A DNA stretch of 64,000 bases. Source: Corynebacterium sp. (GTDB lineage Bacteria > Actinomycetota > Actinomycetes > Mycobacteriales > Mycobacteriaceae). Each line of letters opens with the position of its first letter. Within the stretch, counting starts at the first letter, position 1. Under the pieces are notes generated by a model. It was not told the DNA's origin. It searched no databases and saw only the letters and a program-made list of their open reading frames with translations. The translations under genes were made by a program, and so were the position numbers. Location: NCBI RefSeq assembly GCF_030152825.1, contig NZ_JASLIP010000028.1:10119-74118 (forward strand). The letters are read 5' to 3'. Of this stretch, positions 27,133 to 36,891 are shown piece by piece.

Positions 27133-29573
27133 TGCAGGGAATCCTCACACCACATGGTCGGGTCACGATTTCCCCCGTCCAACCGCGACGGGACGCCCCT
27201 CTGCTTCACGGCTGGCTCACCTCCCCGCACGCCTTCTACTGGCAATCCCTCGATGCAAGCGTTGAGGAGGTGGAACGCGAGTACCTTCGCATCACGGATG
27301 CAGCGCATGAGGCAGCCTGGCTGCTGCGCATAGACGACCACCCCGCAGCGCTGGTGGAAACCTACGACCCCAGCGAGATCCTGCTGGATGGCGTCCCCAG
27401 CCTGGAACATGCCCCCGGGGACGTGGGCATGCACATCCTCGTATCCCCGCCACGGGAGAACCCTCGCCCCGGGTTCACGAACTCCATATTCGCGGCGACG
27501 ATGCGCTGGCTGTGCGATCACCGCGGAGCGCGACGGGTCGTAGTGGAGCCGGACGCGGGAAACCAGAAGATCCTCGCCAAGAACGCACTGGCCGGATTCC
27601 GAGGCGTCCCCGGCCCGGGCCTCACCCAGTTGACACTCGGTAGCGCGGAGAAAACGGCCAGGGTCCAGCGCTGCACTGCCGAGCGCTTCCGGGCATCCGC
27701 GTTAGCAGGTCATGCCGCCACCGAACAGGCAGTGGCAGCGGCACCAGCGCCCCACCTCAGCTCCCCTGCGATGACGGAAGCCAACAGGCAGCTCATGGCC
27801 AAGGCAATCCGCGAGTTCGTCCACGAACGTCTCCTCACCGCAACTCGGGTGGACACGAACGCGAACGCACCCGATACATCCACCCACGCTGTCCAATTCG
27901 GCCCGAGAACAATCGAGTTTCGCGCCACGCCCCACCGGCTGGAACATCTCAGCATCGACCCGTCCAGCCTGCGCTGCACGGATTCCCCCGTGCTGCCGAT
28001 GCTCTCCGAGCTCATCGCCGAGGCCAGCGACGAGCTGCGAATTTCGCCAGGTTTCCTCCATACGTACCTCGAGGAAATTCAGGCCACACTGGCGGCACGC
28101 GCACGGGCGCTGCACCGCGGCCGCCCGTCGGCCCGCCAACTCAGCGGTCGCGACCTGCCGGAGCGCTTGAGCCCGCAGGCCCAGGCCGATCAGCTGCAGT
28201 TCGTGGAGGCTTCCATGGTGGAGGGACACCCTAGCTTCATCGCCAACTCCGGAAGAGGTGGAATGAGCGAGGGCGACCTCAACGCGTGGGCCCCGGAACT
28301 TTCAGCCGCCGGCCCCCTCGTGTGGCTCGCGGCCAGCACATCCTCCTGCGTACACGCCGTGAGCCACGACCTCCCCGGGCAGTCCCCTGGTGGATCACAC
28401 TTTTGGGCGCAGCAGCTCGGCCAGGACCTGTGGGAGACTTTCACCCGGGCGGTGGAGCAGGCCGATGGGGACCCCAAGGACTATGTACCGATCCCCGTCC
28501 ACCCGTGGCAGTGGGATCACCGCTTGACCACTACCTTCGCCAGTGATATCGCCAGCGGAAAACTCCTATACGTGGGCACGAGTCAGGACCTGTACCGGCC
28601 ACAGCAGTCCCTGCGCACCTTTTTCAACCACTCTCGTCCCTCAAACCCATATGTGAAAACCGCGGTAGCGGTACGGAACATGGGGTTCCTGCGCGGTTTA
28701 TCAGCTACCTACATGGAGTCCACACCGGCGATCAACGACTGGTTGCAGCACACGATCGGCGAAAGCCCAGAGTTTGTTGACCACGGTGTGCAGCTGCTTC
28801 GAGAGATCGCCACCGTCGGCTACGTCGCGGACGTCTATCATCGCAGCCTGCCACGAACAGGTTCGACGTCCAGCGAGCATGTCAAGATGCTGGCAGGCCT
28901 TTGGCGCGAATCACCTATTGGTTTCCTCGAGCCGACGGAACTCGCGGTGACGCTGGCGTCCACCCTGCACGTCGATGGGGAAGGAAATACCGTCATCGGC
29001 GAGTGGATTGAGCAATCCGGGCTGACCGCCGAGGCCTGGCTGCGCGAACTAATGAATGTCTACCTGTGGCCTGTCATCCACGCCATGGCCAGCCACAGTA
29101 TCGCCTTCATGCCACACGGCGAGAATGTCATCCTGCGGTTGCGCCGTGGCGTTCCGGTGGGAGCATTCTTCAAGGACCTCGGCGAGGAAGTCGCCGTGGT
29201 TCACCGGGATCAGCCTGTCCCAGAGGAAATCTCCCGGATTCAAGCCGATCACGGTGAATTCGACGCCGCGCAACGGGCGTTGTCCATCCATACGGACGTC
29301 CTCGACGGGGTCCTACGCCATCTCGCGGCACTAATGGCGGACCACAGTCTTCTGAGCGACGCAGACTTTTGGAAGGTTGTTCGGGACTGCGTGGAAGATT
29401 ACGAAGCTAGTCACCCGGGCACTTTGGAGCAGCTGCCGTTACTCAGCGAGACATTTCGGCACTCGTGCCTAAACCGCCTGCAGCTGCGAAACCCGCTAAC
29501 GATGGTGGAGCTCGGGGAACAGAATGGTTCGCTCATCTACGCGGGCGATATCGCCAACCCACTGGCGGAGTAA
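27129..29573 (+). CDS. Fused N-acyltransferase and IucA/IucC-type NIS siderophore synthetase
   Basis: 814 residues from a GTG at 27129 with GGAGGTG upstream. Residues 1-185 are a GNAT-type acyltransferase of the siderophore (RhbD/IucB/DesC) kind (LHGWLTSPHAFYWQ, DVGMHILVSPPRENPRPG). Residues 220-600 are an NIS synthetase: EGHPSFIANSGRGGMS, YVPIPVHPWQWDH, RPQQSLRTFF and KTAVAVRNMGFLRGLS. Residues 610-800 are the FhuF-like C-terminal domain (HSIAFMPHGENVILRL). One protein could thus acylate the hydroxylamine and then condense hydroxamate units with ATP. In Streptomyces the two activities are separate proteins, DesC and DesD. Confidence 0.9.
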   Translation: MMQGILTPHGRVTISPVQPRRDAPLLHGWLTSPHAFYWQSLDASVEEVEREYLRITDAAHEAAWLLRIDDHPAALVETYDPSEILLDGVPSLEHAPGDVGMHILVSPPRENPRPGFTNSIFAATMRWLCDHRGARRVVVEPDAGNQKILAKNALAGFRGVPGPGLTQLTLGSAEKTARVQRCTAERFRASALAGHAATEQAVAAAPAPHLSSPAMTEANRQLMAKAIREFVHERLLTATRVDTNANAPDTSTHAVQFGPRTIEFRATPHRLEHLSIDPSSLRCTDSPVLPMLSELIAEASDELRISPGFLHTYLEEIQATLAARARALHRGRPSARQLSGRDLPERLSPQAQADQLQFVEASMVEGHPSFIANSGRGGMSEGDLNAWAPELSAAGPLVWLAASTSSCVHAVSHDLPGQSPGGSHFWAQQLGQDLWETFTRAVEQADGDPKDYVPIPVHPWQWDHRLTTTFASDIASGKLLYVGTSQDLYRPQQSLRTFFNHSRPSNPYVKTAVAVRNMGFLRGLSATYMESTPAINDWLQHTIGESPEFVDHGVQLLREIATVGYVADVYHRSLPRTGSTSSEHVKMLAGLWRESPIGFLEPTELAVTLASTLHVDGEGNTVIGEWIEQSGLTAEAWLRELMNVYLWPVIHAMASHSIAFMPHGENVILRLRRGVPVGAFFKDLGEEVAVVHRDQPVPEEISRIQADHGEFDAAQRALSIHTDVLDGVLRHLAALMADHSLLSDADFWKVVRDCVEDYEASHPGTLEQLPLLSETFRHSCLNRLQLRNPLTMVELGEQNGSLIYAGDIANPLAE

Positions 29574-29856
29574 CTCCTGGCACCGGCCCCGCTGGTCCGC
29601 TGCTCCGCGCAAAACCGCGCGAGCACACTCAGGCTCCGTGTCGCGGGCAGTGCGTTGCTAGACCACTGACCGCGGCACGATGAAGGACCTTTGGCCTGCG
29701 GTTCCGCTCATGTCTCGGTGTGCGACCCGTAAACGTCTGCACGTAGCGCAATAGCCTCGGGGCAGTAAAGTTGAGCAAATTTAAGCCAGGTGAGGCTTAG
29801 CCAACGAGAGTCCTCCCGACCTCAATGTCGGTAATTTTCACTGGCGCCCCCACGCG
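29574..29856. other. 283-bp convergent intergenic region with a DtxR-like box
   Basis: Lies between the 3' ends of the siderophore synthetase (plus) and an MFS gene (minus). CCAGGTGAGGCTTAGCCAA at 29786-29804 matches the reverse DtxR consensus at 13 of 19 positions. A TTGAGC sits 9 bases upstream of it, and a short CCGAC/GTCGG hairpin followed by TAATTTT lies at 29816-29836. No open reading frame follows the box. Confidence 0.45.
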
Positions 29857-31242
29857 CTAAAGCTTCTCCACCGCGTTCGGGTTGCGCAGTGTCTCTCGGC
29901 CGAAGCACCACGCCACCACCGCGAGCCCCGCAACCACCCCGCAGGCCAGGAAGCCCGCGCGAAAGCCGGCCCACTGGATCAGCAGTCCCACGATGATCGG
30001 CCCCAGGATCGAGCCGGTGTCCTGCGCCATCTGGAAGTTCGCGAGCACCCTGCCACCCGAGCGCTCCGCCCCGATCACATCCGCGAGCACCGCCTGCTGG
30101 GCCGGGTTGAACAGACCGGCACCCGCACCAGCCAGCACGCTGAGCAACAGCAACGACCACACCCGGTCAGAGAATCCCAGCGCCGCGGTGAACGCACCAT
30201 TGGCCAGCAGACCCACGAGGATCAACGGCTTGCGGCCAACCCGGTCGGCGGCCCGCCCGCTGAATTGCTGCACCACCGCATTCCCCGCGGCGAAGGCGGC
30301 CATCGCCAGCCCCGCGTAGGCCGCGCCGGATTCGAAAATCGCCGCGGCCAGCAGCGGCAGGGTCGCCACGCGCACCCCGAAGTTCAGCCAACCATTGGCG
30401 AAGCCACCAACCAGGGCGCTGCGGTACGCGGAGTCCGCGAAGGCCTCCCGGAAGCGCATCGGGGTGGTCTGCCGTCCGCCCTCGGTCTGCTGCACCCCGA
30501 CAGAGGCCGGCATGCGCCGCCACACCACAACTGCCGCAAGGAACACCGCCGCGCCATAGATCGCGAAGGGTGCGCGCATGCCCAGCACCGACAGCATCGC
30601 GCCCAGCACCGGCCCCAGCACATTACCCAGCAGGAAGGCCGTGGCGTACAGGCTGGAGCAGCGCCCGCGGATCGCCGGTGGGGAGAGCCGCACGATCAGT
30701 CCCATCGCGGAGACCGTGAACATCGTGGAACCGATACCCGCGACCGCACGCAACAGCAGGATGTGCCAGTACTCCCCCACAAACGCGACCAGGCCAGTCG
30801 TCAACGCCACGATAAGCAGGCCCGAAAGGTAGACGCGCCGCGAGCCCAGCCGATCCACCAGCCGCCCAGAGACCGGGGCGAAGGCCAAGCGAGAGAAGGC
30901 GAAAATACTGACCACCGCGCCAGCCGCGGCCACGCCCACGTTGAAGGACTGCGCGAACTGCGGCAACACCGGCGCGATCAGTCCATAGCCCAGGGCGATG
31001 ATGAAGGCCGCGGCGACCAGCACCCAGATGGACTGAGGTACCGCTGGTTTCTCGGCCTTCGCCGAGTCAGGCTTCTTGGCAGCCGCCGAGCCCGGCTTTA
31101 CGCCAGCTCCCGCATCGGGCTTCTGTCCAGCCACCGAGCTCGACTTCCCAGCAGCCACCAGCGCTTGCTCCCCGCCGACCTCCCCGGCGCACTCCTCTCG
31201 TGCTCCTGCCCCCTGCGTTAACTCCTCACCATCACGTGCCAT
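29857..31242 (-). CDS. MFS transporter (DHA1-like), probable exporter
   Basis: 461 residues. About 70 polar residues precede the first helix, including repeated KPD/KPG units, which is long for an MFS protein. Twelve hydrophobic segments follow. GRLVDRLGSRRVYLSG is the loop 2-3 motif A and GRAADRVGRKPLILVG its repeat in the second half. Substrate is not determined. It is 33 bases after a second MFS gene in the same direction and next to the siderophore operon, so siderophore export is a reasonable guess. Confidence 0.8.
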   Translation of the reverse strand: MARDGEELTQGAGAREECAGEVGGEQALVAAGKSSSVAGQKPDAGAGVKPGSAAAKKPDSAKAEKPAVPQSIWVLVAAAFIIALGYGLIAPVLPQFAQSFNVGVAAAGAVVSIFAFSRLAFAPVSGRLVDRLGSRRVYLSGLLIVALTTGLVAFVGEYWHILLLRAVAGIGSTMFTVSAMGLIVRLSPPAIRGRCSSLYATAFLLGNVLGPVLGAMLSVLGMRAPFAIYGAAVFLAAVVVWRRMPASVGVQQTEGGRQTTPMRFREAFADSAYRSALVGGFANGWLNFGVRVATLPLLAAAIFESGAAYAGLAMAAFAAGNAVVQQFSGRAADRVGRKPLILVGLLANGAFTAALGFSDRVWSLLLLSVLAGAGAGLFNPAQQAVLADVIGAERSGGRVLANFQMAQDTGSILGPIIVGLLIQWAGFRAGFLACGVVAGLAVVAWCFGRETLRNPNAVEKL

Positions 31243-31275
31243 ATCAACTAACGCTAGCCCACCGGGGTCAACAGC

Positions 31276-32556
31276 CTAAGCGTCGGCATAGCCCTGCTTG
31301 GCCTGCGGCCGCCGCCCATGGACGAAGAAGTAGAACACCCCAGCCACCGCGACCAAACCGGCAAGCAGCAGGTACATCGCCGAGTAGCCGGTCGCACTGA
31401 TGAGTGTTCCCAGGAAGATCGGCCCCAAGGCCACGCCCACGTCAACCAGCAGCATCAAGGTGGAAATACCGGTACCCAGCCGGGAGGCGTCCACCAACCG
31501 CACCGCAATCGCCTGCGAGGCGGGCATCAGCGTCCCGTAACCCAGACCGCTCAACACACCGGCCACGATGACCAGGGCGTCATTCCCCGCCAGCGCCAGA
31601 ACCACGAGCGCAGCGATGAACATGACCACGCCGAAGTACACCACGGCGTTATCGCCCCGCTCGTCCTGAATGCGCCCCAGGAAGAAGCGGGAGATGAACA
31701 TCGCGGCGGCATAAGCCAGGAAGAACACCGAGGCCCCCGTCTGCGTGCCCCGCTCCTCCGAGTAGCTCATCAGGAAGGTGATCACGCCCGAGTAGCTCAC
31801 GCCCACGATCAGCATGAACACACCGATCGGCACCACCCGGCCATCCGCGATATCCGAGGCGTGGAAGCTCGGACGTTGCCCACCACGTACCTCTTCCGCC
31901 GCGGCGCGCTCCCCCGCCGTCAATCCCAGCAGGACGCCGAGAACCAGGCTGACCACCGCAACCGCGATCGTCGTCGTGGACAATGCGCGGTAGCTGAACT
32001 GACCGACCAGGAACAGCCCGAACGCCGGGCCCAGCGCCGTGGAGAGCGTATTACCCAGCGCGAAGAAGCCGGTGCCCTCCGCACGGCGGGCCGGCGGGAT
32101 CACGCGCTGGGCGGTGGTCATCACCGCCGTGGAGGCGATCGCATAGCTCAGGCCGTGCAGCATGCGCACGAGGATCAAGACCCAGAAGGAGCCCTCCAGC
32201 AGGTAGCCGAAGCTGCTGACCGCAACCACAGCCAGGGAGATCCACAGCACCCGCCGCCGGCCGAAAGCGTCCACAAGGTAGCCGGAGAACAGGCGCGCCA
32301 CCGTGGCACCGACGACGAAGGAGCTAGAGGCGAAACCGGCCGCCGCATCCGAGGCGGCGAACTGTTTCACCGCGTAGAGGGCCATCGTCGTGACCAGGAT
32401 GTAGAAGGCCAGATACTGGGTGAAGTTAATGACCCACGCGAGGGCGAATGCGGGGGTAATCAGCTTACCTTCTGCTGGTGGTTGGGGTGCGGCGGCGGTG
32501 TTCTCCTTCAATTCCTTTAAGGCCTCCTTCGGCGGTTGGGCACCGTGATGCATCAA
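31276..32556 (-). CDS. MFS transporter, probable exporter
   Basis: Up to 426 residues with twelve predicted helices; SGYLVDAFGRRRVLWISL is motif A. The ATG at 32556 has no ribosome binding site. A strong AAGGAGG lies inside the reading frame near 32524-32530, so translation may start at TTG 32511, giving 411 residues and removing a polar leader. Likely first gene of a two-gene exporter operon. The pair is similar in fold but clearly different in sequence, so this is not a recent duplication. Confidence 0.8.
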   Translation of the reverse strand: MMHHGAQPPKEALKELKENTAAAPQPPAEGKLITPAFALAWVINFTQYLAFYILVTTMALYAVKQFAASDAAAGFASSSFVVGATVARLFSGYLVDAFGRRRVLWISLAVVAVSSFGYLLEGSFWVLILVRMLHGLSYAIASTAVMTTAQRVIPPARRAEGTGFFALGNTLSTALGPAFGLFLVGQFSYRALSTTTIAVAVVSLVLGVLLGLTAGERAAAEEVRGGQRPSFHASDIADGRVVPIGVFMLIVGVSYSGVITFLMSYSEERGTQTGASVFFLAYAAAMFISRFFLGRIQDERGDNAVVYFGVVMFIAALVVLALAGNDALVIVAGVLSGLGYGTLMPASQAIAVRLVDASRLGTGISTLMLLVDVGVALGPIFLGTLISATGYSAMYLLLAGLVAVAGVFYFFVHGRRPQAKQGYADA

Positions 32557-32600
32557 ATAAAAAGACGGTTTTCCACGCTACGCCTGTTGCATTGCATGCG

Positions 32601-32636
32601 AAAACCCCCGTGCTCGGTATATCGAACACGGGGGTG
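32601..32636 (-). terminator. Intrinsic terminator at the end of the S10 operon
   Basis: Minus strand: CCCCCGTGTTCG, loop, CGAGCACGGGGG, then TTTTCG. It insulates the MFS genes from rpsQ. Confidence 0.85.
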
Positions 32637-32697
32637 TTTCAGGGTGCGCCCTAGCCCCGGGGTGGCGGGGCTAGGACTATCCCCCTACTCAAGGATA

Positions 32698-32976
32698 CTA
32701 CTTAGCCTTCTCCACGATTTCGTGAAGACGGAAGTGCTTGTCCTTGGACAGCGGGCGGCACTCGATAATGCGGACGCGGTCGCCCACGCCTGCGGTTTCG
32801 TTCTCGTCGTGTGCCTTCACGCGCGAGTTGGTGCGCATGATCTTGCCGTACAGGGCGTGCTGCTTACGGTCCTCCAGCTCGACGACGATGGTCTTAGCCA
32901 TCTTGTCGGAGACCACGTAGCCGGTGCGGACCTTCTGCTGGCCCTTTTCCTTCTTGTTCACGTTAGCCTCACTCAT
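32698..32976 (-). CDS. rpsQ: 30S ribosomal protein S17
   Basis: 92 residues; [20 protein letters not shown] and [20 protein letters not shown] are S17 motifs. Last gene of the S10 operon. Its start overlaps the rpmC stop as ATGA. Confidence 0.97.
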   Translation of the reverse strand: MSEANVNKKEKGQQKVRTGYVVSDKMAKTIVVELEDRKQHALYGKIMRTNSRVKAHDENETAGVGDRVRIIECRPLSKDKHFRLHEIVEKAK

Positions 32977-33206
32977 GCTGCGTCACCACCAGGGTTGGTC
33001 GACAGCCCGAGCTCGCGCTCGCGCAGGACCGTGTAGATGCGAGCGATGTCCTTCTTGACAACGCCCAGACGACGGTTGTTGGTCAGCTGGCCGGTCGCCA
33101 TCTGGAAGCGAAGGTTGAACAGCTCTTCCTTGCTCTCCTTCAGGCGGGTGGTCAGCTCCTCGTTGCTGAGCTCGCGGAGCTCAGAGGCTGGGATACCAGT
33201 AGCCAT
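32973..33206 (-). CDS. rpmC: 50S ribosomal protein L29
   Basis: 77 residues from the ATG at 33206, giving [20 protein letters not shown] and the core [21 protein letters not shown] 13-codon upstream extension reads through rplP coding sequence and is rejected. The start shares one base with the rplP stop. Confidence 0.96.
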   Translation of the reverse strand: MATGIPASELRELSNEELTTRLKESKEELFNLRFQMATGQLTNNRRLGVVKKDIARIYTVLRERELGLSTNPGGDAA

Positions 33207-33622
33207 TAGAACTGATCCTCCTTCTTCACGATGCGCACCTTGCATGGCAGCTTCGCGCCAGCGCGGCGCAGAGCCTCCAAAGCGGTCTGCTCATCTGGGT
33301 ACGACATCTCGAACAGGATGCGGCCTGGCTTCACGTTGGCGACCCACTTCTCGACCGGGCCCTTACCGGAACCCATACGCACGCCGAGCGGCTTCTGGGT
33401 CAGCGGACGGTCCGGGAAGATGTTGATCCACACCTTGCCACCACGCTTAATGTGGCGGTTGATGGCAATACGTGCAGCCTCGATCTGGCGGTTCGTGATG
33501 TAGGTCGGCTCCAGGGCCTGCAGGCCGTAGTCGCCAAAGGTCACACGGTTGCCGCCCTTGGACATACCGCTACGGTTCGGGCGGTGCTGGCGGCGGAACT
33601 TAACGCGCTTGGGGATAAGCAT
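33206..33622 (-). CDS. rplP: 50S ribosomal protein L16
   Basis: 138 residues, [20 protein letters not shown], with [24 protein letters not shown] core and [18 protein letters not shown]16 shapes the A site of the 50S subunit. Confidence 0.97.
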   Translation of the reverse strand: MLIPKRVKFRRQHRPNRSGMSKGGNRVTFGDYGLQALEPTYITNRQIEAARIAINRHIKRGGKVWINIFPDRPLTQKPLGVRMGSGKGPVEKWVANVKPGRILFEMSYPDEQTALEALRRAGAKLPCKVRIVKKEDQF

Positions 33623-33628
33623 TTGTTC

Positions 33629-34375
33629 TTAGCCCTCCTGCTTCTTCTCGGCGCGCTGGCGGCGTGCACCACCGCGGCGCGGGCGCTCACGGCGACCACC
33701 GCGGGACGGGCGCTCGTCGCGAGCGTTCATCAAGGACTCGCGGCGACCGCCGACGACGTCACCCTTGTAGATCCACACCTTGACGCCGATGCGGCCGAAG
33801 GTGGTGTGGGCCTCGTGGGTGCCGTAGTCGATCTCGGCACGGAGGGTGTGCAGCGGAACGCGACCCTCGTGGTAGCGCTCGGTGCGACCCATCTCCGCGC
33901 CGCCCAGGCGACCGGAGCAAACAACCTTGATGCCCTTGACCTGTGGCTGACGCATTGCACCCTGGATTGCCTTGCGCATAGCGCGGCGGAATGCAACACG
34001 GTTGACCAGCTGCTCGGCGATGGACTGAGCCACCAGCTGAGCGTTGGCATCAACGTTCTTGACTTCGAGGATGTTGAGCTGGACCTGCTTGCCGGTGAGC
34101 TTCTCGAGCTTGCCGCGGATGCGGTCAGCCTCGGAACCACGACGGCCGATCACGATGCCCGGACGTGCGGTGTGGATGTCGACGCGCACACGGTCGTGCG
34201 TGCGCTCGATGACCACGTTCGCGATGCCGGCGCGCTCGAGGCCCTCGGAGAGGAACTCGCGGATCTTGATGTCTTCGGCAAGGTAGTCAGCGTACTGCTT
34301 GTCGGCGTACCAGCGGGACCGCCAATCGGAGGTGATACCCAGCCGGAGGCCGTGGGGTTGAATCTTCTGGCCCAC
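33629..34375 (-). CDS. rpsC: 30S ribosomal protein S3
   Basis: 248 residues, [20 protein letters not shown], with KH-domain [20 protein letters not shown] and the C-terminal [19 protein letters not shown]. The tail is a basic Arg/Gly extension. Start shares one base with the rplV stop. Confidence 0.98.
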   Translation of the reverse strand: MGQKIQPHGLRLGITSDWRSRWYADKQYADYLAEDIKIREFLSEGLERAGIANVVIERTHDRVRVDIHTARPGIVIGRRGSEADRIRGKLEKLTGKQVQLNILEVKNVDANAQLVAQSIAEQLVNRVAFRRAMRKAIQGAMRQPQVKGIKVVCSGRLGGAEMGRTERYHEGRVPLHTLRAEIDYGTHEAHTTFGRIGVKVWIYKGDVVGGRRESLMNARDERPSRGGRRERPRRGGARRQRAEKKQEG

Positions 34376-34737
34376 TACTGAGCACTTCCCTTCTGGCTCT
34401 CGACTACCACGGTGATGTGGCTGCTGCGCTTACGGATGTGGAAAGCACGACCCTGAGCGCGCGGACGGAAACGACGCATGGTCGGGCCCTCGTCGGCGTA
34501 TGCCTCGGAGATGACCAGGGTGCGCGGATCCAGACCAAAGTTGTTCTCTGCGTTAGCCGCTGCGGAGGCAACAACCTTGGCGACGTCCTCGGAAGCAGCC
34601 TGCGGGGCGTACTTCAGGATTGCCAGGGCGTCCTCGACGGACTTACCGCGGACCAGGTCGATCACGCGGCGTGCCTTCATCGGGCTGACGCGCACGAAAC
34701 GCGCGGTGGCGCGTGCGGAATTCACAGTTTCAGTCAT
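34375..34737 (-). CDS. rplV: 50S ribosomal protein L22
   Basis: 120 residues; [20 protein letters not shown] and [20 protein letters not shown] are L22 signatures, the latter being the exit-tunnel hairpin and macrolide-contact region. Two bases after rpsS. Confidence 0.97.
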   Translation of the reverse strand: MTETVNSARATARFVRVSPMKARRVIDLVRGKSVEDALAILKYAPQAASEDVAKVVASAAANAENNFGLDPRTLVISEAYADEGPTMRRFRPRAQGRAFHIRKRSSHITVVVESQKGSAQ

Positions 34738-34739
34738 GA

Positions 34740-35018
34740 TTATCGACGACCCTTCATGTCGTCCTTGACGTGACCCTTGAAGGTCTTCGTCGGTGCGAAC
34801 TCGCCCAGCTTGTGACCAACCATCGAGTCATCGATGAACACCGGCACGTGCTTGCGACCGTCGTGGACGGCGAAGGTGTGACCGATGAAGTCGGGCAAGA
34901 TAGTCGAGCGGCGGGACCAGGTCTTGATGACCTGCTTGGTGCCCTTCTCGTTCTGAGCATCCACCTTGTTGAGGAGGTGCTCGTCAACGAATGGGCCCTT
35001 CTTAAGGCTGCGTGGCAT
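34740..35018 (-). CDS. rpsS: 30S ribosomal protein S19
   Basis: 92 residues, [20 protein letters not shown], with [20 protein letters not shown]. Located between rplB and rplV. Confidence 0.98.
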   Translation of the reverse strand: MPRSLKKGPFVDEHLLNKVDAQNEKGTKQVIKTWSRRSTILPDFIGHTFAVHDGRKHVPVFIDDSMVGHKLGEFAPTKTFKGHVKDDMKGRR

Positions 35019-35034
35019 TCTCTGCTACCTCCTC

Positions 35035-35871
35035 TTAGCGCTTCTTGTTGGGACGGCGACGGCGGACAATCATCTTGTCGCTCGGACGGTTCGGTCGGCG
35101 GGTGCGGCCCTCCAGCTGACCCCATGGGGACACTGGGTGGCGGCCACCGGACGTGCGGCCCTCACCACCACCGTGCGGGTGGTCGACCGGGTTCATAGCA
35201 GCACCGCGGACGGTCGGGCGCCAGCCCTTCCAGCGCATACGGCCGGCCTTGCCCCAGCGGATGTTGATCTGCTCCTGGTTACCGACCTCGCCGACGGTTG
35301 CACGGCAACGGATGTCGACGCGGCGGATCTCGGAGGACGGCATACGCAGGACTGCGTACTTGCCTTCCTTACCCAGCAGCTGGATCGAGGCACCAGCGGA
35401 ACGGGCCAACTTGGCGCCGCCGCCTGGCTTCAGCTCGACGTTGTGGATGGTGGTACCGGCCGGGATGTTACGCAGCGGCAGGTTGTTGCCAACCTTGATG
35501 TCTGCGTTCGGGCCGGACTCAACCAGTGCGCCCTGCTTCAGGCCACGCGGAGCGATGATGTAGCGCTTCTCGCCGTCGCGGTAGTGCAGCAGTGCGATAT
35601 TTGCGGTGCGGTTCGGGTCGTACTCGATGTGAGCGACCTTTGCGACCACGCCGTCCTTGTCGTTACGACGGAAGTCGATCACGCGGTAGCGACGCTTGTG
35701 GCCGCCACCCTTGTGACGGGTGGTGATGTGGCCGTGAACGTTGCGGCCACCGGTCTTCGACAGCGGGCGCAGCAGAGACTTCTCTGGAGTGGAGCGAGTG
35801 ATCTCGCTGAACTCGGAGACGGAGCTCGCGCGGCGACCCGGCGTAGTCGGCTTGTACTTACGAATAGCCAT
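35035..35871 (-). CDS. rplB: 50S ribosomal protein L2
   Basis: 278 residues, [20 protein letters not shown]. The C-terminal [18 protein letters not shown] includes the conserved His near the peptidyl transferase centre. Confidence 0.98.
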   Translation of the reverse strand: MAIRKYKPTTPGRRASSVSEFSEITRSTPEKSLLRPLSKTGGRNVHGHITTRHKGGGHKRRYRVIDFRRNDKDGVVAKVAHIEYDPNRTANIALLHYRDGEKRYIIAPRGLKQGALVESGPNADIKVGNNLPLRNIPAGTTIHNVELKPGGGAKLARSAGASIQLLGKEGKYAVLRMPSSEIRRVDIRCRATVGEVGNQEQINIRWGKAGRMRWKGWRPTVRGAAMNPVDHPHGGGEGRTSGGRHPVSPWGQLEGRTRRPNRPSDKMIVRRRRPNKKR

Positions 35872-35908
35872 ACTTTTGCTTCCTCTTTACCTGTCGGTTT
35901 GCCGACGC

Positions 35909-36217
35909 TTACGCGACGGTGCCACCGAAGATGTCGATCGGATCGCTGCCGGCGACCAGGGTCACCATGGCGCGCTTGGTGGCCTTGCGACGACCGTAAC
36001 CGTAGCGGGTGCGCTTGAGCTTGCCCTCACGGTTTGCGGTGTTGACGCTGGCGACCTTCACGCCGAAGATCTGCTCGACGGCAATCTTGATCTGGGTCTT
36101 GTTGGACGTTGGTGCGACGAGGAACGTGTAAACGTTCTGCTCCATCAGGGCGTAAGACTTTTCAGACACGACCGGAGCGATGATGACGTCGCGAGGATCT
36201 ACAACCTTGTTGCTCAC
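35909..36217 (-). CDS. rplW: 50S ribosomal protein L23
   Basis: 102 residues; [20 protein letters not shown] and [20 protein letters not shown]. Docking site for trigger factor and SRP at the tunnel exit. The GTG start overlaps the rplD stop as GTGA. Confidence 0.97.
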   Translation of the reverse strand: MSNKVVDPRDVIIAPVVSEKSYALMEQNVYTFLVAPTSNKTQIKIAVEQIFGVKVASVNTANREGKLKRTRYGYGRRKATKRAMVTLVAGSDPIDIFGGTVA

Positions 36218-36891
36218 TTAGCCTCCTCCTTCGTGTTCTGGTCCTCGGCCTTGTTGGCGCCGCTTGCTGCCTTGATGAAGGCGTCCAGTGCCTCGACAGA
36301 GAACACGACGTCGTCTGCGTGCAGAACGTCGTAGGTGTTCAGCTGGTCTGCCGGCAGCGCGTGCACGTTCGGCAGGTTGGCGACGGACTTGCGAGCGGTC
36401 AGGTCCTCACGGGTGAGGACGACCAGGATCTGCTTGCGCTCGGTCAGACGCTCCAGGAAGGAACGTGCAGACTTGGTGGATGGGATCTGGCCCGGCACGA
36501 GCTCCTCGATCACGTGGATGCGGGAGTGGCGTGCGCGGTCAGACAGGGCGCCGCGCAGTGCGGCGGCCTTCATCTTCTTCGGGGTGCGCTGGGAGTAGTC
36601 GCGCGGCTGCGGGCCGTGGACCGTGCCACCACCGGTGAAGTGTGGTGCGCGGATGGAGCCCTGGCGTGCACGGCCGGTGCCCTTCTGGCGGAATGGCTTG
36701 CGGCCACCGCCACGGACCTCCCCGCGACCCTTGGTTGCGTGCGTGCCCTGGCGCTTCGCTGCGAGCTGAGCGGTAACGACCTGGTGCATCAGCGCGACGG
36801 ACGCCTCAACATCGAAGATGGATGCTGGGAGCTCTACGCTGCCGTTGGTCTTACCATCAGCGGTATGTACATCAAGCTTCAGATTGCTCAT
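36214..36891 (-). CDS. rplD: 50S ribosomal protein L4
   Basis: 225 residues; [20 protein letters not shown] is the tunnel-lining loop. In E. coli L4 also autoregulates the S10 operon, but a comparable leader cannot be shown here. Overlaps rplC as ATGA. Confidence 0.97.
   Translation of the reverse strand: MSNLKLDVHTADGKTNGSVELPASIFDVEASVALMHQVVTAQLAAKRQGTHATKGRGEVRGGGRKPFRQKGTGRARQGSIRAPHFTGGGTVHGPQPRDYSQRTPKKMKAAALRGALSDRARHSRIHVIEELVPGQIPSTKSARSFLERLTERKQILVVLTREDLTARKSVANLPNVHALPADQLNTYDVLHADDVVFSVEALDAFIKAASGANKAEDQNTKEEAK

Noticed and set aside
22073..32697. Mobile element borders around the siderophore island
   Set aside because: No transposase, integrase, tRNA edge or flanking direct repeat was found.
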